From NCBI GenBank assembly GCA_023055355.1, contig JALJCS010000028.1, positions 5,456,418-5,520,417 on the forward strand: a DNA stretch of 64,000 nucleotides, given 5' to 3'. This DNA is from Agelaius tricolor. Lineage: Eukaryota; Chordata; Aves; Passeriformes; Icteridae. How positions within the stretch are numbered: the stretch's first letter is position 1; every line of letters starts with the position of its first letter. The notes beneath the pieces are model-generated. The model had not been told where the DNA came from, searched no databases, and saw nothing but the letters and a program-made list of their open reading frames with translations. The translations under genes were made by a program, and so were the position numbers. Shown one piece after another: positions 45,549 to 58,600 of this stretch.

Positions 45549-48500
45549 CTTCACCAAATTTTTAATATTGGCAAGAAACTTGGATTAAATGTTAGCTCTC
45601 CTATGAACTACATAATCTGAAGAAAAAAACCCAAACCCTGCTCTTTTCATCCTTTTCATACATTACCTAGAGTGCCCTCATGTCCTTCCTAAGGGCACAA
45701 CCTCCTCTCTATCCACTGCCCACTCTGGCACACCAAAACTACAACAGTGGGACTGTGCCACACATCCCCTGCTTTGGTTGGTGTCCCACCTGCACAAGCC
45801 TCTGGCTGTGACCAAATATTATCTCGGCCAGTACCAGGGATTTTGGTAAAGGCAGGTGGGCAGACTAAAGGAAGCCATAATAAATATAACAGTCCCTCCA
45901 GATCTGGGATCTGTGCAGGATTAGAAGTGACTTTTTTATAAATTTAAGGAGTTGAAGGGATGAGAGCAAGGATTGAATAGGAAAAGAAACCAGACAAGAG
46001 CAGCAGTTAGAAAAGCCTGGGAGAAAAACCAGTGGGAGAAGAGGAGGCAGAGCAAGCACACAAAGCTGCGATTATAAAATCCTCCAAATCTTTCATATCC
46101 TAAATTTAAAGCAGAGCACAAAATACTGCCCTGCTCTTGGCTAGCACTGTTCTCAAAGGCCACAGTTTATCAAAAAAAAAGTTTACTGCCCAATTTAGCA
46201 CTGGTTGGGTCTTCTAAAGCTGTCTGGGATCACAAATGCCATTGAGCAGGGAGACAGGTCCCCATGCCACATCACCACCAGTGTTACCATCCCTGGCCTG
46301 AGGCATCTGCCTGAATACTGCAAAGTGGAATTCAGAAGCTGAACAGTGGAAGAGCCATGTTCCACCTTGGCACTGAGAATTGGGACTGGGCACTACTTGG
46401 TGAACCCAATGTCACCTTACACATGGAGTATTTTCTTGGCAACTGTTCCAACCATGTCACCGGTTCTTAGTTGTTGACAAATCCTGTTACACAGCAAAGA
46501 TTTGTATCAGAGCTTTAATTTAATTACTGTAAATAAACCCAGCAACTTGGCCCAATGGTTTAATGGGTTACCAGCCTGGCTGAGGGTCAGGATCTGTAAT
46601 CCTCCTGCAGTGCTGCTCCATGTGATATCCCAGGTGACACACAGCTACAGCAGCCCCTGCTTCCAAAGATCCAGACAAAGCCTTCAAAACAACTTGGGGT
46701 TACTGCTACAGAGACACAGCCCCAGGCCTGCACCCTCACTTCAGTTCCTGACTGTACTGTGCTCCCAGGAGCAGCCCCATTGGTGCCCTGCAGTGCTGGT
46801 GCTTCCAAAGCCCTTGCAATTGTGTGCAGATCATGATTCCAGCCCATGCTGCTCTGCCATCCTGCTGTGAATGAGCTTTGTGAGGCTGTAGAGAGAACTG
46901 ATGGCACCCCAGAGAAACAGGTCAAAAAGAGACTCTTGGACATGCTGCTAAAAGAGGTTTTGTCTCTCTTAAGGAAATGTGGAAAGGTTCCCACAATTAT
47001 CACTTTGCTTCCTTTGCTTGCAACTGTGTAAATCAACCCCTAATACCCTGTTTACTCACTGCAGCAGCATAAGAGCAAGGGGAAACACAGGAGCCCTTTA
47101 GCCAGAGAGAATTAAATAAAATAGTGGGAACATCCCACAAATACCAAAGTCAATTAATTCATTTGTTACGGGGCAAGAGTCCTGCATAATTTGTCCTCTG
47201 AGTAGTTTATTTTACCTAATTGCTTATCCAGCAAGAAGATCTCCCCTGCATGACCCATTTGCTGTGCAAGAAGCTCGACTGATGAGAAATAAATGGTCAC
47301 CTTCCAGAGGGCACAGAGTGACAGCAGGGACGCTCCATATGCTGCTCTGCTCCTCAGACCCACATCCAAGCAGAGGAATGCACCCATAACCTGACACTTC
47401 ATAAGCTGGTGTCCAGGTTCTCCTGAGGAAACCAGGAGACCTCAGTTCCCCTTTCCAGGATCAGCAGGAGAAGGGAAGGCTGCAGATAAGGCACACCCCA
47501 CTAAGGCTTTACTTCCACTGCAACCCACAGCAATGTGTTCACCACCACTCGCCTTTTACAACAGCACTTAAGGCAACACAACAATTCCAGTTGTGAGGGT
47601 GGAGCTCTTTGTCAGCCACATCACCCTCTCAGCTTCTCTACTAGAGTCAGACAGAGCAGAGGCAGAACCAAAAGACTTAATGACTCACTTGAACATCCCC
47701 TGTCTGTAAACATTGCTGAGGAACAGGCGGAGCAGAGCTGTCAAACCCACAGCCACCTTCAGCTGGCCAAAAGATGGAACCAGGACAGATGTTATTGGTC
47801 TCATCAAAATTTTGTAAATTGAACAGTGAAATGGAGCAGCCTTATTTATCTTAATTTAGTTTATCCTTGACATTTACAAAATAAATACAGGAATAATACT
47901 ATGGGCACAATTCATTCTCCCTGATGGCAGCAGGAATCACACATGCTCTGACAAAGAACAGGGAGTGACACGGCTACTGTCTGCTGGAAGCAGAGCAGAG
48001 GGTGCCAGAGGATCCCCAAGGGATCCACCAGTACCTCTCAGCTCAACACCTCCCTGCAGCACCAAGTACATCCTTGCTGGACAGAGAGAGGCAATGCTGA
48101 AAGGAGAAAGGATTGCAAGATGATGCTTGGAGATTGGCTGGGCAGCGCGTTTCGAGCCACCACCAAAGAGGCAACAGGATTTCTGTCAGGAAAGCTTCCA
48201 GCTTTCACATTCCACTGGGAGGCTTCTGATGGGCTTTTACTGATGCTTCATCTCCCTCAGAATCAATAGCAAACAATAATCCCACAGCTAGGCATAAATC
48301 ATGCTGCACAACTCGGCAAATCATCACGTGGGATGCCTCCGGACGGGGCCACTTCTTTATTTCCAGAAACAGCACCATTAATGGTTTCTGCCTGCCAAGC
48401 AACAAGATTCCCACTTCACAGCACTGGAAATCTTCATCCTGCACTGAGCCCAGCCACTGCCTCCACTTACTGTGGAGCAAACGTGGGCAAAGCTCATCTC

Positions 48501-51500
48501 AGCTGGTGGGTGTTGGTGCTGGGGACGAGCCAGGGAGGCAGAGGGGCTGCAGAGGGGCAGATGCCCACCTGCCCTGACACCAGTCCTGGGGCCCCAGATC
48601 CACTCCTCACACCAGTCCCAACACACATCCAGCTGCCCAGGGCGGCAAAGAGGCCCCTAAAACCCCTTTTACCACTTGTCATCCTGGTGATGCCACTTGA
48701 GGTGCAGCAGCCCCAGGCAGCAGACTGCACTGTCTGTTTACAGCAAACAGAGCTGCTGCAGCACGAGTCAGAAACTCAACGCTCTCACAAAGAGCAGCTC
48801 TGGAAAACCCCAGCAGCACCTTCCCTCATGTCACTTTACATCCTGTCAGTAACTTACAGGAAACAAAACGGCCCATCAGAGTTATCCAAGGGTGTGAGAC
48901 TTTAGGTACATCTGTAATTAAAACACAGACACCAAAGCTGCAAAGCAGCGCCATAAAGCAGATCATTTTACAGCTGGCTGGGCTCCCTCTGATGTACTTG
49001 AGAACCATTTTTAAGTGACATAAAGTTTAACATACCGGTACATCTGCCTACCCACCAGATTCTACACGGAATTTAAAATTTAATTATATTAAAGTATTGT
49101 TACAGTGTGCATAGCAAGAATGCCAACCAAGTGTAACTTGAGGAGACTCTTTGCCAGATTGTTGTGAATCTGTGTTTTCAGGACTAGGAAGAAAAAGGAG
49201 AAAAATTCAAACCTGAACACCTGTGTCAGTGCTCTCAGCTTCATTACTGCTAACCCACCAACTGCTGCCCGTTTGGGCAGAGCAGAATCACACACTTGTC
49301 CAGTGTTTCACTACAATGTCATTGCACACCTACAGCACCTGTGCCTGCCAAGCAATTACTCCTCACACCACAGCAAAAGCAAAGCCTGCTCACTGCCTAC
49401 ACACACTTATTCAGCACCAAAAGGAAAACCTCAGTCTGCAGGCAGCTCCTCATCCTCCAACAACCACAACACAAACCAATCTGTCCTCTCCAGGCTGAGC
49501 AGCAGATCCTCTGGGATGCCTCTGCATACACAGGCACAAACATCCTCCCCCCAGTTCCATGTTACCAGCACATGCTGGCTAACATTCCAGTGGGCAGCTT
49601 AAATAACACTGTGCTTCTCATATAAGATATTGTCCCCATCATGAAATCAAAGCATCAACCCCTCTGCCCTGGGCTCAGGGGGCCCAATCCCTGCCAGCCC
49701 AAGATGGTCATGGTGCCTTGCTTCAGCCCTGCACTCCAACCTCAGGGCCAGGTTTCCTGGATGCAAAAATCCTTGTCAATAAATAAAGAACCCAAATAAA
49801 TAGTTTATTTTTCATCAGTTGCTATATGCAGCCATTAAGATGCAACAAGCAGTTGCTGGATGGTGTTTTTGACACAGAGAATGTATTGGAAGAAACAAGA
49901 GAATATCATTAAGGGTCAATTAGGAGCAACTTAAAGGTTATTTTTGCATATCTTACCTCCTGGACAAAAGAAGGTTCTTCAGTGCCATATGAGAATATAA
50001 ATTAAGTTGCAAAAATCTTTAAAATGCGACAAAGACTCATTTTGTTGCCATTTAGAGCAGCCTGAAGAACAAACAGCAGGTGTTCTGCCACTCTGCAGCC
50101 TGCACATATGACCCAGGAAAGGGCAGGTCCAAGGTGGCTCCACAACAGCCATCAAGCCCTGTCCTTCATGGCCCTCTTCAATAGGAAGCACAGAATGCTG
50201 GACAATATGGAATTGTCTGCCAGGTCTGGGTGTGACCATCAGAAGCCCAGCCCAACAGCTCTTCCAGCACACTCTTCCCTCTGTTCTAGCCAGGACAAGG
50301 GCAGCTCCTCACTGAGCTGCCTCAGCCTGGGAACCCCAATTGCAGCCCAGTACAGGGGGCTCACACACACCAAGCAGCCTCCTCAACCCTAAGATCCTCC
50401 CACATGGCATCAAGAACAGTCAGAGCCTGCCAAATACTCAATGTCAATATTGTCCAAAGCCCCATTGTCTTCCCTGGCCTTACCCATTGACAGAAACACC
50501 TACCAAGCCTTGCTGCAGGCAGATGGGTTTGCTGAATGATTTCACTGCTTTGTTATCAGATAATTGCTTTTTGTGACTATTCCATATTTTCCAGAGTTCC
50601 TTCCTCCTCCACGGGGCAATGCTGCAGGACTCTTATGAGTCCACATAAAGAGGAGAAGGAGTCTTTGCACCCCAGCCCTGTGTGCCTGCAAAGCCAGGCA
50701 GTGGGGGCAGACGTTTGTGTGCATGGATTACCTGTGGAGCCACCATCTCTGACAGGTATCCCTCTGAGATGTGCAGAGCCCAAGGCTGGTGACCATGCAC
50801 AGGGGCTGCAGAGCCACTGGTGGGCTGGAAGAGCCAACCTTCAGCCTCTGTGCCAGGTGAATCCACAACAGAAACACAGACCTCTGGCCTTGGTTATCCA
50901 AGTTGGCCAGTGACATCTGCTGTGATGCTCTTCTGAGCTGCCAGCTGAATACAGAGGGAAACCAGCACTCCCAGAGGACCAGCACACACCAGGCTGAGTT
51001 TGCCATGGGAAGAATTTGGAAGGAATACTTGAAGACCGTTGCCTGATTCAGGCCAGGCATCTGGATGGCTCCCAGCAACTCTGCCCTTAGGTCACTTTAC
51101 AATCAACACAGTGAGCTGTTAAAAGAATTCATTATTGGTGTCTCAACACCCCTGGACCACAGCAGCTAAAAATCCATACGAACGAAGGGCTCTTAAAACC
51201 ATCTGTGCACTGTTTATTCTCTGCAGGGACAATAAAGAGAAGGAAATACTGAGAGCAGTGAGAAGAAAATGTTGAGAGTCATGAAATCTATAAAGTGTAA
51301 AGAGAGATGTGCCACATTTAGCAGGGATTATGTCAAGCAGCATCCTGAGCCAGGAGTGCTGACAGCACACACACGCTGCCTTCCACAGAGGAAAACAGGT
51401 CATATGTGACCCCAAACATGCCAGCAGAGCTCCCAGCAGCACGAGCAGAAAACCCAAATTTCAGCACTGCCCACAGGCAAGGTTAATGGTCCTGGATCCT

Positions 51501-52640
51501 ATGGAGAGTACGAGCCATATGAGAGAGCAGGACCTTTGAAACGTGCCTTGAAAGTCTAAACAAGGTCTCGAGAGGACTTTTATTTGCAACAAGCACAAGG
51601 GGAGAGGACAGAACTTTTGCCACCAATCACAGCTCTGGGCAGCTGCTTTTCCACAACCTCCAGCTCCCATGAGCTTCTCCTCCACAGGGAGCCTCTGTCT
51701 CATTTCCCAGCAGCCAGGACATCCTGGCAGCAGCATCCACTCATGCAGTGGGACAGCTCTCACACAGAGCACACTGAAAAGAAGGTTCGCAAGGTAATGG
51801 CCTAACACAGTGAATTAATTCCAAAGCACAATTGTTTTCAATCTTCATTTAAACCCAACCTTACCTAATCTCACTTTAACGACATAGGAAATGGAAATTC
51901 CCTTAATAATGTAAGTTATGAATATTTATTACCCTATTTTTTACCTGAAAATGGAGTAATTCAATTAATTTTACTATTAATTATTTAATACAGAATTAAT
52001 ATGCTGCAAGATCCTAACTTTTCTTTACAATGCTGCTGATATCTCAGATAGGGGATGTTCCTTATGCTGGACTGATGGGCAGGTAAGGCACAGGGTGTGC
52101 TTCCTGGACAAGGGACACCTGGATAGGAGGTGGGGAGACTCCAGGGACTGCACCCATCCTGTTCTCACTGTGGAGTAAGGCTGGTCCCCCCAGCAATCCC
52201 CCTGTGTCCTTTAAGGGACAGAAACACATCTGAACTGCATTCCCAGATGGAAAACTGACCTTGCAGCTTCTGAGCACAGCCAAGGCTTTTCCATTGCCTG
52301 GGGCACACTTGTGAAATAGTGACGTCACCTCGGATCGCTCAAGAATATTTTTAAAATACCGTACAAATGCTAATGACAAAAGGCACCTGGAAACAGAGAA
52401 GCAAAGTATCTCCCTCTGGCAGAATGCTCCTGGACTCAGAAAATTGACTTTGTCATTGAAATTCCAAAGTAAATAACAATTAAGTTCTACTTGATATATA
52501 AATGTCAAGTAATTTTTTTTTTTTTTTGTCATCGTGTTTTGCATTTAAACTTGGAAATGTCAGCCACTTGGCCCTGCTGCATTAGCAGAACGCTTCCCCC
52601 GCCCCGCTGCCGGAACACCCGCTGCGGATTACCCGGCACA
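45549..52640. other. intron interior, no gene seen
   Basis: No exon or transposon could be supported. A T run is at about 52513-52527. The stretch at 51800-52030 is repeat-free and AT-rich with many ATTAAT-type motifs, a plausible conserved element. Frames up to 190 codons near 48333 fall in GC-richer DNA and overlap frames on the other strand. Confidence 0.45.
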
Positions 52641-53582
52641 TCATCAAATAACCAAACACCATTCCAAGGCAGCCTCAAGGTCAATGCTTGTGAGGTGTAC
52701 TTGCTAATTTATGTTGATCAACTGGAGCGCTCAAAGGAGTGTTGTAATAATGCTCCAGTACATTTATATCAGGGTATTCAGTCAATTGGAGTCGTTCAAC
52801 AAGAAGTTTTCACCAAGAAAAGAAAGTCGTTCAAAAGAAGTCGTTCAACAAAACATTCAGAACTGCAACATGGGACACTCTGTTTGGGAAAGAGAGTATC
52901 CCATGTTAACAGAACAAAACATTCAGAACTGCAAGCCTGGCTCCAAACCAGCTCGTCCCTCATTGCCAAGCTCTGCCTTAGCTCAGGGACCTGTGAGGCA
53001 CCACAGCCCAGCCTGGCCTGACCCTCTGCAGCAGTTCCTTCACTGAGCTGGACAGCACCAAAACCCCATCACCAATATCAACCCTCTGCCCACACATCAA
53101 GTAACCAAACACCATTCCAAGGGAGCCTCAAGGTCACTGCTTGTGAGGTGTACTTGCTAATTTATGTTGATCAACTGGAGAGCTCAAAGGACTGTTGTAA
53201 TACTGCTCCAGTATGTTTATATCACTGTATTCAGTCAATTGGAGTTGTTCAACGAGAAGTTTCAGATTAGGGACCTTTTGCAAAGGTTTATCATAGCTCC
53301 TTCAATGGCAAGAGGGCCTCCCTTCCATGTCCATGACTAAAGCAATATCCATCCGTGCTGTAAACATGGGAAACTCTGTTTGGGAAAGAGATTAAAACAT
53401 TCAGAACTGCAAGCTTGGCTCCAAACCAGCTCCAAACCAGCTCGTCCCTCAGTGCCACGCTCTGCCTTAGCTCAGGGACCTGTGAGGCACCACAGCCCAG
53501 CCTGGCCTGACCCTCTGCAGCAGTTCCCTCACTGAGATGGACAGCACCAAAACCCATCACCAATATCAACCCTCTGCCCACA
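52641..53582. repeat. large tandem duplication, unit about 453-485 bp
   Basis: Copy 1 (about 52641-53092) and copy 2 (about 53093-53582) share a left part beginning AACCAAACACCATTCCAAGG. They also share a right part from CTCTGTTTGGGAAAGAGA through AGCCTGGCCTGACCCTCTGC to AACCCTCTGCCCACA. The middle differs. Copy 1 has repeated TCGTTCAA motifs and a duplicated AAAACATTCAGAACTGCAA; copy 2 has about 100 bp of unrelated sequence there. Within copy 2 AGCTCCAAACC is itself doubled. Identity of the shared parts is high by eye. Confidence 0.93.
52867..52907. repeat. near-perfect inverted repeat inside duplication copy 1
   Basis: Left arm AACATGGGACACTCT and right arm AGAGTATCCCATGTT pair over 15 bp with one mismatch around an 11-nt loop. 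Copy 2 keeps the left arm but not the right, so the hairpin is specific to copy 1. It is short for a microRNA precursor. Confidence 0.8.
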
Positions 53583-55578
53583 GCTGCAGCAGCAGCAGCT
53601 CCCACAGGCAGTGTCCAGCCATGCCCAGAGCCCCCATGGCATCCATCCAGCAGTGAGAGAGACTCCTCACAGCACACTATACATCATCATATTAGGAAAC
53701 TCTGTGTGTGTCAGTGATGCAATTAATTTTTATTAATTTTGTGAGATGAAATTAGTAGCACCCACAGCAGCAAACAAAGAACAGGGAGTGTTCCAGTTCA
53801 GTGCCAAATCGATGTCATTAATTCTGTAATACCGGGAGCTCTGATTGTAGCAACTCAGCATTTAATTCTTCCAAATAATTTTTATATTAAAAAAAAAATA
53901 GAAAACTAACTGAACAATTTCAGAAGGACCTTGAACTCATGTCACAACTTTCCTTCTCCTGGGACATTCTTTCTTCCAAGTGTAAACACACAAGAGGAAG
54001 GCAAGGAAATGTGTTTGCTGCTCTCTGTGGAGAGAGCTGCAGACACAAGGAAATGTTCATCAGAAAATTATTTTCATGCATTGCCTTTAGCAAACCAAGC
54101 TCTTAAAATCAGAAGATGCTGCTACAAAAACATTTATAATTTCCTATCTTTAATGATACCATGTAGAGCCAGCCTAGTTAATGTGTTTTCTGACCCCTTA
54201 AAAGGCTTCTCTGGCAAAGGCTCAGCGAGAAATTGTTTTAAATTAATTCTGAAACTGGGATTACCAACCCAGAAAAAACTATTGCTAATATTAACTGAAT
54301 TACCTGCTGTTCTGCTGCCAAGGAGAGCCTCACAGCTGCTACCAGCAGGAAAGATCCATTCAGGGCCCTTCCACCACCATGGCAGCTCCAGGTCTTGGAC
54401 AATCACTGAGAAACAATTGGGTTTCCCACATCTCCTTCCCAGTGCTACACTTTTTAATACGACAAGCAAATGCATTACTTACCAATGTCACAAAAATATA
54501 CAGTCTGAGGGGGAGGAAGCCCACAAAAGTAAAACAACACTGCTCTTTTGTTCCCATATTTCATGGAAAGCAGGTCCTCTGTGTGCCCCACCTGCAGCTG
54601 CACTGCAGAGGCGCAGAGAAGGCCTCCACGTCCATCCTCTCTTCAGCTGGGTGCTGTGGAACACCTGGAATCAATCTGTGCTATTCGTTAGGGTGGCACC
54701 GCTCCCCGTGTCCCACTGGGACCTCTGTCCCTGCTCATGGCAGCGGGAGGTGATGCCAAACCTGGAGCACGCTGCTCCGGGCGCCTGCGGCACCGGCCCC
54801 TGCAACGGATGATGCTGGGATGCAGGATGCTAGAACAGGCTTTTCTCTCACCTGGGTCCCAGCAGGCTCCTTCCAATGGCCCAGCCCTCTGCAATAGGAA
54901 AGGGGTGATTGGGAAAAAGAAAAACAGCAAAAGCCCAGCAAGACCAGAAAGCAAGAGTCGTTCTCTGCGTTAGTGAGACGTATGGAGCCAGAACATAGCT
55001 GAAACAGCAGGAAAACATCCACAGCCAAAACTCCATGTCTGGGTTCCCAGGGGAGCGAGAAGTTAAACATTTATGGCAGCACGAAGAAGACATGACATTT
55101 ACTGAATAATAAACTGCAAACATGTCTGTTAATGCAGCTTTTTGGGACCTCCTCACCATCAAACACTTAACCTCAGCAAGGGAAACACCAGAACACAAAC
55201 AAACCCCATGCCTGTCTGTGAACAGGCAGCACATGGTGGGGCTGCTGCTTTTTTATTTATTTAAAGTTAGAGGCAAGGGAGCTCTGTCAAGATAAACAGC
55301 CCACAACCTTGCTCAGAGACTTCAGATCTGCTCATCTGAAGGGACACAATTAAATCCTGAGCAATCGGGTTAAAACTTTAACCTGCCAAGACTGTAGCTG
55401 TTCCATTTTTAATCAATCTGATTTCATTCAATAAAATGCTCATTAAGGCAATTAATGAGAGTTTGGTGTCACAAGCCATCAGGCGTGACTGGGAGTTTCC
55501 ACTTGGTGGTCAAGGCATTGATCAGTGAGTCAAGTCATCAGCGCGAGAGAGTCAATGTGCTGAGCAGGAGAACATTAC
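53583..55578. other. start of the intron after the first exon, no gene seen
   Basis: An A run is at 53888-53898. A plus-strand frame stays open from 53931 to 54812 (first ATG at 54009, about 267 codons from there). Its peptide has no recognisable domain, and other frames in the same place are open too. I do not call it a gene. The stretch 55330-55560 is repeat-free with several CpGs and may be conserved because it flanks the exon. Confidence 0.5.
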
Positions 55579-55646
55579 CTGGTTTTGGGGGAGGTTGTTA
55601 GCCACTCCTCATGCTTTTCAAACGTTATTAAATAAGCTGCAATTTC
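55579..55646 (-). CDS. CAMTA1: CAMTA1 internal exon, first part of the CG-1 domain seen here
   Basis: This 68-bp exon encodes 22 residues plus two bases of the next codon. On the minus strand it is preceded by a long pyrimidine tract ending TTTCTCTTTCAG and followed by the donor CAG|GTAATG. It starts in phase 0 and leaves two bases (AG) that the exon at 35262-35397 completes to an arginine codon. The peptide begins EIAAYLITFEKHEEW and ends TTSPKT, which I recognise as vertebrate CAMTA1, near residue 79 of the human protein as I recall it. CAMTA1 is a nuclear transcription factor with an N-terminal CG-1 DNA-binding domain, an IPT/TIG domain, ankyrin repeats and calmodulin-binding IQ motifs; this exon lies within CG-1. 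Paralogue CAMTA2 shares the domain, but the residues match CAMTA1 as I remember it and the very large introns fit CAMTA1. No stop or frameshift is present. Confidence 0.96.
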
Positions 55647-58600
55647 CTGAAAGAGAAATGCAGAAAGAAAACAGAGTTACTTGCATGGCTGTGCTGGGAA
55701 CTGGAAAGTTTTTATAACAGAGACATGGAGCCGCCTACCCCGGGGCCAGGCTGCAGCTGAAATCGGGTTTTGACTGACAGAGAGCACTCAGTAAATGTTC
55801 ACATCCACGCCACCAAGGCCAGGCTTAAACAGGACAATGAAGAGATGCAAATGAGGAAAGGCATTAACATTTTTCCAGCACAGAGAATTTGCTGGTAACT
55901 GTGGTGACCACGGCATCGCCGAGAGCCCGGTATGACGTCAGGAAGCAAAGGGGAGGGTAGCGACAATACGGACACAGGGAGCTAAATAAAATATTTATAA
56001 ATAGAACAGCATCACTGCAGAGAGAATTACTGAATTATTAATCGTTGCCATAAAAAGCCAGCGGGTGACATCAACATAAGTCATTGCTCCCACTTGCAGG
56101 AATGATACGGGCGATTACTTCCAGATCAGAACCGATTTGTTTGCAGGAAATTATCGGCGCCAGCGACATAATTCACGACAGTGCCTGTAAACAGGCCTGA
56201 GGAACGGGACAGACATTCATCCATTTCCTGGGTACAAACCTAGGGTGGTCACAAGGTGACAACTGTCACCACACCAGCAGGGTCCCGGTATCTAGAGATG
56301 GCCACAGATTTCTGAGACTGTGCTGAAAATAAGCCCCCTATGATATACTCAGAAAAATATATGGTTTTGATGGTTAACTTCCAAAAATTATCACCCAGCG
56401 CTCTCAGAAGGGCCTGCATAGCAAAAGCTGAACAAGTGAGGTCAGTGAAACTGCCTTCAATGTAGAAATGCCTCAAATCAGACCCCCAAACCACAGACAG
56501 TATCATCTCCAGAGCCACTGCAGCAGAAGTGTCCCCAAGCTGTAATTCCCAACAGCACAACACACGCCAGTGCCTGGGCTTTCCACCAGGAAAGGTGTTT
56601 TTATTATTTTTTTTTTAGCTAGCTCTATATAAGGGCTGTCGCTTACAGTACCAAAGCTAAAAACCCCCACAATGCTCTCCAACCAGCTGGCCCAAGCATC
56701 TGCTAGAGCCACAAAATGCAATTATATTACTCCCAAACGAGACGTAAAAATATCTTGTTTCCAATACTCTTGGTTTTAAGACTCATACTTAATGTCCTCT
56801 GGGCATTGCGGCGGTGCCAGATCTCCGTGTTATGTACTTTATTAGAGCTGTGTGAATGTCATATTAATGACTCCTGACCAACATGTTTACACTGCAAATA
56901 AATTCTCCTGGAATCCACTGATGCACCCCTTGTTTCCCAAGCCAGTCTCTGCAGGTTTAAGGGATCCCCATACACACAAATGACAGAGCAGCAACACAAA
57001 GCTCCAAAAACTCTTCTTTTTAATTTCTGGCTAGTGGCTAATGGCTGAATAAAACTCAGCATCCAGGAAAGCCCGTGCAGATCTCCAGCACTGACACTGA
57101 TGACCTTCTGAATCCTCACAGTTTCATAGCAGCTGCACCTGAATCAGATGCAAGTGCTGAAATCTGGACACTACATGGCCAAAAAAAGTCTGAGCCCAGA
57201 TTTCCAACAAGCTAAAACTACCAAAGAACTCCATAAAATTCTTCAGAAAATATGGAAAAAGATCTCTGGGGTTTTTTAAAGCTAGTGCAGTAATTCCACC
57301 AAAAATGCAGCAATCAGCAGAGCTCTATTCCCAACCCATCCCACGTTATGTGTCCTCAGCTCACTATGCTACAAACCAGTGTCACCTCGTGCTGTGCAGT
57401 GAGATGAGCTCTGAAGAGACTGAGGAACACTTGGGAGCTCCTCAGCACCAGGCAAGCACCAGATAAGCAAGCATTTACAGAAACAAGCCCCTTCAATGCC
57501 ATGATGGTTTAGGGGGTTCAGATTAATCTGAGATTTTGGTCTATTCCTACTAAAATTCAACTGCTGTAAGGAGAATTAAGCCGTTTTTAAATTTGTGGTG
57601 AATAAATACATTGCTATGGCATAGAAACCCAAAGTATTTCAGGTGAAGGACTCAGCCTTACCCATGGCTCATTCACTCTGCTCCTTCCTGCCAGACCATG
57701 CTAGGCACATGTGAAAACCTAATCCCAAATCATCACTAACTGGAGGAGCTGCAGCAACAAGAGGCTCCCATGAGAGGCAGAACATGGGGCTCCACTCTGC
57801 TGGCCTGGCCCACTCATATTTGGGCAGAGGAAAGGCCAAGCTGCCAGTCAGTGCCAGATACACATCAGGGAAGGAGATGTGCTTCTCTGCTTCAAAAGCC
57901 CCTTAAAAACCCCATTCCTTATATGTTCTGCTTTCTGGAACTACAACTTCATGTCAGCTCTGCAGAGGAAAATGCTCAGGTGGTTGATCAGAGGTTTGCA
58001 CGAGATGCCTCTGCCCAGTGGCTCCCTGTCTACATGGGACAGGCAGGGCACAGGCAGGGCTGGGGTTCAGCAGCTGCATGGGCCAAGTACCCTGCTGCCA
58101 CACCAACACCCTTTTTCCCTTTGGAAAAAGAGGAAAGAAATAGATTTATCACCAGAAGACACAAAGTCATTAAATAATTAAAAACAAAACTATGGGCACA
58201 ATAAAAGCCCTCTGATAAAACCCTGCATTTTAATGCGTGTTAATTCCCCTAATGATTCTTTCTGTGTCTCACAGGGTCAAATCAATGTCCTCACAAAAAA
58301 ATCCAATTATATCCCATTCATCGTATCTTTGGAGCAAAGCTATTGTTTGCTTTTGTCTCCTATCAAACCCTTTTCCCATTGCTTCTTGCCCGAGACTACG
58401 AACAAAAGACAGCATGGCACCAGCAAGGTCAGATGAGACAGAGCTGGCTCTGAAACCCCGGCTGGTCCTGGCTCCTCTGGGATTGCACAGCAAGTGACAA
58501 ACCAAGGGATGCCTGCAGGTGACACAAACGCTCAGTCCCGTCATCAGTGAGTCCCCCTGCAGCACCAGTCAGGCCAGGTGGCTCCAGGTGGACCCCAAGG

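Larger units (their letters stand above)
35398..55578 (-). other. CAMTA1: complete CAMTA1 intron between the two CG-1 exons
   Basis: This 20,181-bp intron runs on the minus strand from the donor GTAATG at its high end to the acceptor TTTTAG at its low end. The splice phases on both sides agree (two bases of a codon before, one after). It contains a 99-bp tandem repeat (40487-40684), one solo LTR (about 45128-45548), a roughly 453-bp tandem duplication (52641-53582) and otherwise single-copy, mostly AT-rich DNA. As I recall, the matching human intron is far longer, which fits the general compaction of bird genomes. Confidence 0.93.

Noticed and set aside
48333..48905. 190-codon plus-strand frame
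   Set aside because: Overlaps several other open frames on both strands in GC-richer DNA; no domain, no splice sites.
52867..52907. Hairpin as a microRNA precursor
   Set aside because: The 15-bp stem is much shorter than a typical precursor and is not preserved in the sister copy.
52491..53046. Frames of 176 and 111 codons
   Set aside because: They run through the tandem duplication and are disrupted in its second copy.
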